Shown here in pieces: positions 57,901-64,000 of a stretch of DNA of 64,000 nt. The notes beneath the pieces were generated by a model. That model was not told where the DNA came from, did not search any database, and saw only the letters and a list, made by a program, of their open reading frames with translations. The position numbers were made by a program, and so were the translations under genes. The first letter of the stretch is position 1. Each line of letters opens with the position of its first letter. Source of the stretch: Crotophaga sulcirostris (lineage: Eukaryota > Chordata > Aves > Cuculiformes > Crotophagidae); contig VYZB01000538.1 in assembly GCA_013397455.1 (NCBI GenBank), positions 108,560 through 172,559 on the forward strand. The letters are read 5' to 3'.

Positions 57901-60900
57901 GCTCGTAGGTTTGCTGTATGGACATGGGGCTCATCTGGCACTCAGGACCAGGGCGCCTGGTTCCTCCTCCCAGCTCTGACTGCAGGACATCATCAACTTG
58001 TCCGTGGCCACAGGCTCAGGTCTGAGAGTGCCAGGCAGATGTTGGGGTGCCACCTCACACAGCACTCTGGGGCTTGGGCCAATGAAGCCTTGACAGCAGC
58101 CACTCTCTGAAGACTTGCTGTGCTGTGCTGTGCTGAGCGGGTGCAGAGCGATGCACGGTACCTCTTCAGCCCCAGCCATTTTGCACCCAGTGTTTACCTG
58201 CACTTCTTATGGTGCTGTGCTGGGAGGTTCTTTTCTGTTTGGTGTTGCCCGTTCCCAGCATCCCGACAGCTCGGTGCAGTGTGGCTGCTGCAAACCCCTT
58301 GGTGGCTGGGTAAGCCTCATCCTGCCCAGATCACAAGTGCTGACTCATTATCTCAGGCGATGCTAAGAGTCTTCACTAATGAGTTTATGTTTGCCAGACG
58401 CTTAGGTCTGGCTTTCAGGAGGAAAGTGATGAGATTAGCTCTTCTTTACCCTGATGCTACGCCTGCCCACGCTGTCCTGACAGTGCGCACATATGCCCAC
58501 TAAAGCCCACAATATGCAGTGTGGATGGAATAAACTGGCATAAACTGGGCTCCTCCTGTGTAGGCTGTGGTGCCGAATGAGCAGTTTTTGAATACCAGTG
58601 GAGGAGCCTTCAGGATCATCAAGACTGATGAGCAGATCCCCTCCGCCCTCGTGTGCGAGATCATCATGACCACCTTCATGATCCTCGTGGCCTTCATGAG
58701 CGCCGTCAATGAGAAGACCAAGACCCCCCTGGTGCCTATCTACATTGCCTTCGTTATCACAGCCAACGTCCTGGTGGGGTGAGCTCATGAGTCCTCTCCC
58801 TGTGCGTGTTCCCTCCAGCAGCTGCCGTCACCAGGCACAGTGCCTTGAGCTGGGGGCAGGATGGGACCATGGGCTGTGGGGACGGAACTGGTGCTCAGAA
58901 CACTCATGGTGTTGGCTGAGAAGAGCTCCAAGCACTCAGCATCAGGGCTCCACTGCTTCCTCCGTGGTCAGCACCGCAGCTGTCACATCCTGCACTGGGG
59001 AGGGGAGAGTGCCCACACTGGGGGTGGGCTGGGGTGGGATAGGATGAGATGAGGTGAGATGAGATGGGATGTGCCCCCTCGCAGCACAGCACAGGACCTG
59101 CCAGGGCAGCTGAGGAGAGCTGGGCACACTGCAGAGCCTGGTGAATGAGTCCACTGGACCCCTGACATTTGGCGTGGTTGCAGTTAACTCAGTGATTAAG
59201 TTGCAGAAAACTCTGCCCAGTCCCTTCTGATTCACCAGAGGTTCTCTCAGCCTCCTCCAGGATCACTGGTTCCTCACTGCTGTGTCTCTCCTTCAGCTGC
59301 AGGCATACAGTTCCCTGCTGTGACTCTTACCCTGTCACAAACTGTCATCTCTCAAACCTGTTTTCCCAAAAAAAGGGAAATATCTTCCCACCTTTTAGAG
59401 GGTCCAGACAGTTCTTGAAGGAACACAACATGATAAATGAGAGCAAATTAAATACAGTATGTCATAGGAAGTGAAGAAGCAAGCTGATCTTGGATGAGAT
59501 CTAGACTGCTTTACAAAAATCTATTAATGGTATTTAATTTTGGGGGGAACTGCTGGGCACAGGCCAGCCAGGTGCAGGAGGAGCGGGCGGCTCGAGCCCA
59601 GCGCGTGGCCCTTCAACCTTTACAAGCACTCATTATGGGCTGATAAAACCAAAAAGCCACACGGGCAATGTTTGTTGTAGGAAGCTGTGAGCAAACAGAG
59701 CAGGTTTATCCGAGCGAGTTCCTTGCCGGCTGTCCTTGTGGATGCTGGAAGTGCTGCCAAGCTCAGCCTTGGCGCTGACGGGCGGCTCGGGTGAGCAGCG
59801 TGGGTCTTGTGCCATGCAATCTGATAATGAGCACACACAATTATGAATGCTAATAGGTTGTTTAGTTAAGGCAGCGCCCCCTCTAGCGGGATGCAGACGC
59901 TCATTTAAACACTGCACAAACCTCGTGTGCAAATATTTATCCGTTGCAGTTTTCTTTAATCTGTAAGTGCTGTTGTCTCTCCTGCCCCGCTCCGCCACCT
60001 GTGCATGGCAGGGAGCTTTTCCCCTTTAAAAGCCCAGCTCCTGGTAAGCCCCAAAATAGACTCTCGTGCTTCAACCCTGCGGGGGGATTAACAGAATCAT
60101 GGAATGGGTTGGTTTGGAAGGGACCTCAAAGCCTACCCAGTTCCACCCACCTGCCGTGGGCAGGGACACCTCCCACTGGATCAGTGGGCTCAAAGCCCCA
60201 TCCAACCTGGCCTTGGAACACCTCCAGGGATGGGGCAGCCACCGCTTCTCTGGGCAACCTGTGCCAGGGCCTCCCCACCCTCACAGGAAAACATTTCTTC
60301 CTAAGATCTCATCTCAATCTCTCCTCTTTCCACTTAAAACCATTCCCCCTCATCCTGTCCCTGCACTCCCTGATCAAGAGCCTCTCCCCAGCTTTCCTGG
60401 AGCCCTTTTCAGTACTGGAAGGCTGCTCTAATGTGTCTCCAGAGCCTTCTCTTCTCCAGGCTGAAAAACCCCAACTCTCTCAGCCTGTCCTCCTACAGGA
60501 GGTGCTCCAGCCCTCGGATCATCTCTGTGGCCTCCACTGGACTCGCTCTGACAGACCCATGTACTTCCTGTGTTGTTTTCCCTGATAACTTGCAAACACC
60601 AGTGAGCACAGGCTGGTGCCCAAGGGAGAGAGGTTGTTGAGGCCAGGCTGGTCCCTGTGCTGCAACAGAGCAGCCACCTGGCTCTGGACATCCTTAGGCT
60701 GTGGAAGTAACTGTACTGAGGCAACAGTGAAGCTAGGGTGGTCCAAACCCAGCAAGGATTTGCCTCCTCCCCTGACACCCCATCCCTATGCATCACCCTG
60801 TCCTGGCAGTGAAGGGTTTGGGTGCTGCTCTTCTGTCCTGCAGTGCTGATGCAGCTGATCTGTTTCTCTTGCAGAGGTGGCGTGTCCGGAACTTGCACGA

Positions 60901-61560
60901 ATCCTGCCCGAGCCTTTGGGCCAGCTGTGGTAGCAAACTACTGGCACTACCACTGGGTTTACTGGGTCGCATCAGTGATCGCTGCCCTCCTTGTTGGTGT
61001 GCTGGCGAGGTACGTGGTGCCCGCAGCGGTGAGGAGAGCAGGGTGACCACCTGATGCCTCCCTGGTGCTCTGCCCTGGTGCTGCCCGCACTGCTCCCTGG
61101 GGAGCTGCAAGCAGCTGCTTTTCTGGAGGGGTATCCAAAGGTTGGACGTTCCCATCCCTTCTCTTCCCCATGAGGAGAGGGTGACAGCAAACATCCAACC
61201 TGTCCCCAAATCGTAAAATGGTTTGGGCTGGAAGGGACCTTAAAGTTCTAACCCCCTGTCATGGGCAGGGACACCTCCCACTGGATCAGGATGCTCAAAG
61301 CCCCATCCAACCTGGCCTTGAACACCTCCAGGGATGGGGCAGCCACCACTGCTCTGGGCAACCTGGACCAGGGCCTCCCCATGTTTGCCCCATCCGTGTC
61401 TTCTTGTGGGGTGAATCCAGGCTTGGGCTGGCACTGGGCTGTTGCTGGGTTTCTGTTGCACACTTACAATGGCAAAAACGCTAACCTGGAGTTTCTTTCT
61501 GTTTCACCTCCCCAAAGGTTCCTGATGGGCGACCGGAACACCCGCCTGATCCTGAAGTGA
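54722..61560 (+). CDS. AQP8: AQP8, aquaporin-8, complete (5 coding exons)
   Basis: AQP8 is a membrane channel for water, and in mammals also for ammonia and hydrogen peroxide; it is found at the plasma membrane and in inner membranes of gut, liver and pancreas. Joined exons encode 258 residues (human 261) with no stop. Six membrane segments are visible, starting with TM1 (about 38-56, [15 protein letters not shown]) and ending with TM6 (about 226-245). Both NPA boxes are intact: HLNPAVS (N91-A93) and CTNPARAFG (N209-A211, followed by the filter Arg212). His71 of the selectivity filter, Cys52 (equivalent to the redox-gating Cys53 of human) and the loop-C glycosylation site N138-TS are kept. 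The C-terminus RNTRLILK matches human KTRLILKAR without the last two residues. Exons: 54722-54978, 57584-57710, 58564-58778, 60875-61009, 61518-61560. Met1 at 54722 is chosen for length; Met12 or Met15 are alternatives. Confidence 0.95.
55080..55482 (+). mobile_element. CR1 LINE copy in AQP8 intron 1
   Basis: Plus-oriented CR1 from GGACAGGCTGAGAGAGTTGG through GGAAGAAATTCTTCACGATA and GTGTCCCTGCCCATGGCAGG to the tail TTCTATGATTCTATTCTATG, which shows the ATTCTATG-type repeat typical of bird CR1. It is 5'-truncated. Confidence 0.94.
57055..57530 (-). mobile_element. CR1 LINE copy abutting AQP8 exon 2
   Basis: The tail CATAGGATCACAGAATCGTT is followed by AGGCTGGAAAAGACCTCTCA. The minus strand carries ORF2 C-terminal remains: the ORF at 57352-57137 begins with [20 protein letters not shown] and continues [16 protein letters not shown]. 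The inner end (CATCTCTGGACATGCTCCAG) stops about 54 bp before the exon 2 acceptor. Confidence 0.93.
57584..57710 (+). CDS. AQP8: AQP8 coding exon 2
   Basis: Completes Ser86 and encodes residues 87-128. The acceptor is CCTTCGCAG and the donor GCAAAG|GTACGG, phase 0. It contains the first NPA half-helix ([17 protein letters not shown]) and TM3 with [10 protein letters not shown]. Confidence 0.95.
57711..58563 (+). other. AQP8 intron 2
   Basis: An 853-bp intron without a recognised repeat. A short TGCTGTGC-type reiteration occurs near 58117-58135. Nothing else was identified. Confidence 0.8.
58564..58778 (+). CDS. AQP8: AQP8 coding exon 3
   Basis: Residues 129-199 plus two bases, between a CTGTGTAG acceptor and a GTGGG|GTGAGC donor. 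It covers loop C with the N-linked site NTS at 138-140, TM4 ([19 protein letters not shown]), the conserved NEKTK turn and TM5. Confidence 0.94.
59035..59072. repeat. Short GATGA/GGTGA tandem repeat
   Basis: About seven imperfect 5-mers of GATGA, GGTGA or GATGG type follow one another in the run GGATAGGATGAGATGAGG and its continuation. Confidence 0.75.
60091..60569 (-). mobile_element. CR1 LINE copy in AQP8 intron 3
   Basis: Reverse CR1 of about 480 bp. The tail AGAATCATGGAATGGGTTGG is followed by the GGGCAGGGACACCTCCCACT, GGCAACCTGTGCCAGGGCC and CATCCTGTCCCTGCACTCCC blocks, up to CATCTCTGTGGCCTCCACTG and the ACTCGCTCTGACAG edge. It is the longest CR1 in AQP8. Confidence 0.94.
60875..61009 (+). 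CDS. AQP8: AQP8 coding exon 4
   Basis: Completes Gly200 and encodes residues 201-244 plus two bases. The acceptor is CTCTTGCAG and the donor GCGAG|GTACGT. It holds the second NPA box ([20 protein letters not shown]) and TM6 ([15 protein letters not shown]). Confidence 0.95.
61010..61517 (+). other. AQP8 intron 4
   Basis: A 508-bp intron, about one third of it the CR1 fragment at 61208-61390. Nothing else was recognised. Confidence 0.85.
61208..61390 (-). mobile_element. CR1 LINE fragment in AQP8 intron 4
   Basis: AAATCGTAAAATGGTTTGGG, then CTGGAAGGGACCTTAAAGTT, CATGGGCAGGGACACCTCCC and GGCAACCTGGACCAGGGCCT. About 180 bp of the CR1 3' end remain in reverse orientation, about 130 bp upstream of exon 5. 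Confidence 0.92.
61518..61560 (+). CDS. AQP8: AQP8 coding exon 5 (C-terminus)
   Basis: The acceptor is CCCCAAAG. It completes Arg245 and reads [13 protein letters not shown] then TGA at 61558-61560. The TRLILK ending is shared with human AQP8, which fixes this tiny last exon. Confidence 0.93.
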
Positions 61561-62527
61561 TGCCGTGGAGGGGGGAGCATGCGTGTGCCGTTGTTGCTGA
61601 CCTGCTGTGGGCAGCCAGTGCAGCTCAGCATAGCCAGCATGAAGCCACCAACACCTGTTCCTCGCCATCCCACCTCCCCTCTGCACCTCCACCTCCCAGG
61701 CAGCCCATGCTCAGGAGATGGTTCGCTTGCATTACAGGAACAATGGAGAGCAGCCCAGCAAACCAGGCAGCCCTGTGCTGGTGTCAGGGCTGGGCAGCAC
61801 AGCTCCCACCCTGGTCCCCAGCCCTTGGCCAGCCCCTGCTGCAGCTGTGGACCAGCTTGCCAGGAGCATCGTTTGACTGGCACCAGTGCCCGCAAGGTCC
61901 CAGCACCAGCCAGGCTCAGCATCTGTCCCACCAGAGCCATGCCCATGTACCTGCAGTGCTGGGGAGTGCTGTGCCCTCCAGGGTGGGCACCACTGCCCTG
62001 CACTCAGGGGCCTGGGGTGTGTGGCCGTGGCCAGCAGCTGGGTGCTGGGCTGCTCTCCAGGAGCCTCTCCAGCTCCTTGGGATGGGCAGTGAGAACTGCT
62101 GGTTCCCAAACACGCCGTGAGGAGCATCTGCCATGATCCTGCTGAGGTGCAGAGGAGCTGAGTCAAGCAGCCATGCCTGGACACTGTGCAGCATCGCTTG
62201 CCAGCACTGACACTAATCAATAATCAACTTCTTCAGGACAACACTAACTCTGAGGGCCAATGTAGCTGTTCCCTTTGCCCTGGCACACGGCTGCGGGATC
62301 TCCCCAGCTCCAAACGTGGTAGTGGGCATTGTGAGGCTCTGTGCCCTGCCCCACGCTGGCTCCTTCGTTTGTCTCCTATTTGAGCATCTCTGTTCTCTCC
62401 ACCAGCTCCCTCCTCAGCAGCCAGCCCAGACTCTGCCCCAGCGCAGCAGAATGCACCTCCAGCTGGTGCCGTGGGTCAGCTCCTGGTCCTCATTCTGGTC
62501 CAGGGTGATGACAAGCAGCTCTCTTCA

Positions 62528-62623
62528 TCATAGAATCATGGAATCATAGAATGGTTTGTGTTGGAAGGGACCTTAAAGATCATCCAGTTCCAAACCCCTG
62601 CCACGGGCAGGGACACCTTCCAC
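62528..62623 (-). mobile_element. CR1 LINE fragment, short
   Basis: The tail TCATAGAATCATGGAATCAT is followed by AGAATGGTTTGTGTTGGAAG and the GGGCAGGGACACCTTCCACT block, then stops. Only the last ~95 bp of CR1 are kept, but the doubled ATCATAGAAT tail is intact. Confidence 0.93.
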
Positions 62624-62779
62624 TCCTGCCTGTGTCCTGCTCCATGGAGGTTGCCACATAGAAAGATAATGGGAGAAGGGAGCGCCGGTGGCAGTCTGTT
62701 TTTTGGGGTGGTTTTCAGCATCAGGAGAGCTGCGGTGAAGGACCAGTTTAGTGCTCGGGGTGGGTCCATCCCTTCCCTG

Positions 62780-63110
62780 CCAGAGGCTGAGTGCTGGAGC
62801 TCAGATGCCGAGGGGAGGAGGTGCCTTGGCAGAGGGAGCTGCTGCCATAAGCAGGAGGAGTCGGCACAGGAGACTTGGAGCTGCGTGGGCACGGGGCGAG
62901 GAGCCAGCGCAGCAGCTCTGCGTCAGCTGGGAGCCGGTCCCTGCGCAGCCCGGCCCTGACGCAGCGCGCAGGCTCCGCAGCCCCCGCCGCGGGGGGATCC
63001 GCAGGGACCGCGCTCCCACGGCGCGAGAGGCGCCTCGGGCACCAGCCCAGCGCGGGGGTCCTCGTGCGCACTGCCAGCGCGGAGCCCCCCGAGGTACTGG
63101 ATTGAGTCAC
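62780..63110. promoter_or_regulatory. CpG-rich patch, possible promoter or first exon
   Basis: Many CG dinucleotides cluster here, most densely at 62930-63090, unlike the flanks. Open frames exist on both strands (62751-63116 plus, 62748-63110 minus), as expected in any GC-rich DNA, and neither resembles a known protein. A possible splice donor CCGAG|GTACTG lies at 63090-63096. It may mark the start of the next gene or be an isolated island. Confidence 0.4.
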
Positions 63111-63916
63111 TCCTAATGTTGCAAACCTTTAACTCGGGAAAGGCCTGTTGCTTTCCCAGCCCTGCAGGTGTGAGTCTGTGGGGAAGGGGCTATACTGGGA
63201 GAGCTGTGACCCCGCAGTGGGGCTCCCCACCCTGCCCAGCACCTACCACACAAGTCTGCAAACTGGGCTGCGGGTCGTGGGGGGACAGGAGAAGGAAAGG
63301 GCCAGTCTGCTGTAAACGGGAGCAGCAGGACCCTCCCAGTGCCAGGATGGGCGTGCAAGGCTCTGGCTGCTCCCCCTCTCCTGCTGCCAGCGGGGAAACC
63401 CTGGGTGAAGCAGATGTTTCCTACTTCTCCTCCTCCTGGGCTGCTCCATGCAGAGGCAGAAATGTGGTTGCTGTGGAGGGCGTTCCTGGCTTTCTGCTGT
63501 CCCCTGGGGCTGACAGAGCCCTGCACAATGTCACCTCTCTATTTTCGGCTTGCTTGATTTTTTTCCTCAACCTGGGAGGTGACCCACCCCAAGATGTATT
63601 CTCTTCTAGAAAAGGACATGGCTGTAGAGATGCTGAAGTGAGGAAAGGCCAGAATTAAAGCACCCCTGACTCAGGGTGTGCGTGTCTGTCTGCAGCCCTT
63701 CCCAGGCTTGGGCAGGGGGATGGGCACCCTGCAGTGGGCAGCACAGGTCCCCAGGGAGCCAGGGTGCAGACAGCTGCTCCTGCAGGAAGGAAAATGGTGC
63801 AACCCCCAGAAGGAGACAAATAGCATGAAGATGTCGCTAGGGCAGTTGTCATGGTAATGCCACAAAAAATGCCAAACCAAACAAAGAGCAAAGTCGTTGC
63901 TTCGCCCCCGCCTCCG

Positions 63917-63931
63917 CCCCCCCCCCCCCCG

Positions 63932-64000
<69 letters not shown>
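63917..64000. repeat. Poly-C run at window edge
   Basis: Fourteen C, one G, then 69 uninterrupted C to the end of the window (63932-64000), preceded by CCCCCGCCTCCG. It could be a true (C)n/(G)n tract or a sequencing or assembly artefact next to a gap. Confidence 0.9.

Larger units (their letters stand above)
58779..60874 (+). other. AQP8 intron 3
   Basis: A 2.1 kb intron with a GATGA-type short repeat at 59035-59072 and a reverse CR1 at 60091-60569. The stretch 59.1-60.05 kb shows no recognised element. Confidence 0.8.
61561..64000. other. Downstream of AQP8
   Basis: This holds the AQP8 3' UTR of unknown length and flanking DNA. No AATAAA was found soon after the stop; an ATTAAA lies at 63654-63659. 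A short CR1 piece is at 62528-62623, a CpG-rich patch at about 62780-63110, and a poly-C run begins at 63917. Open frames up to 187 codons here are GC-driven and overlap on both strands. Confidence 0.65.

Noticed and set aside
61464..62220. Frames of 160-190 codons on both strands after the AQP8 stop
   Set aside because: Mutually overlapping, rich in Cys/Trp/Pro from GC-biased sequence, with no homologue; most likely 3' UTR or flank.
62748..63116. Opposed ~120-codon frames in the downstream CpG patch
   Set aside because: Open on both strands at once and Arg/Ala/Pro-rich, as expected from CpG-dense DNA; not called as coding.

Overview
This is vertebrate nuclear DNA, almost certainly from a bird. 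It has split genes with GT-AG (and one GC-AG) introns, a CpG-island promoter, and many truncated CR1 LINE copies whose 3' ends carry the ATTCTATG-type tail typical of avian CR1. No Alu- or L1-like sequence was seen. The species cannot be named from the sequence. Three protein-coding genes are recognisable, in the order ARHGAP17 (minus) - LCMT1 (plus) - AQP8 (plus). From memory this is also the order on human 16p12.

Region 1 (1-25374) is the 5' end of ARHGAP17 (RICH1, a BAR-domain Rho GTPase-activating protein) on the minus strand. Only coding exons 1 and 2 (31 codons) are present, separated by a 22.4 kb intron with four CR1 fragments; exons 3 onward lie beyond position 1. Region 2 (about 24.9-26.3 kb) is a CpG-rich head-to-head promoter with 594 bp between the ARHGAP17 and LCMT1 start codons. 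It carries ETS-like, E-box, ZNF143/THAP11-like and CCAAT motifs. Region 3 (25969-44951) is a complete LCMT1 gene, the PP2A catalytic-subunit leucine carboxyl methyltransferase: 11 coding exons, 329 residues, no frame breaks, and a GC-AG intron 2. Its 8.2 kb intron 5 holds an old LINE reverse-transcriptase remnant and two CR1 copies.

Region 4 (about 45.9-54.7 kb) is intergenic, with one CR1 fragment and no recognised gene. Region 5 (54722-61560) is a complete AQP8 gene in five coding exons (258 residues), with both NPA motifs and a CR1 copy in introns 1, 3 and 4 plus one just before exon 2. Region 6 (61561-64000) is downstream DNA with a short CR1 piece, a CpG-rich patch near 62.8-63.1 kb that could be a promoter of an unseen gene, and a terminal poly-C run that may be an assembly artefact.

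Functionally the three genes are unrelated: cytoskeleton/Rho signalling, PP2A biogenesis, and a water/ammonia/peroxide channel. The shared promoter suggests ARHGAP17 and LCMT1 are broadly co-expressed, whereas AQP8 has no CpG-rich start and is probably tissue-restricted. I found no convincing new biological system. The most useful observations are the non-canonical intron, the architecture of the bidirectional promoter, the strand-skewed CR1 load, and the two features near the right edge.
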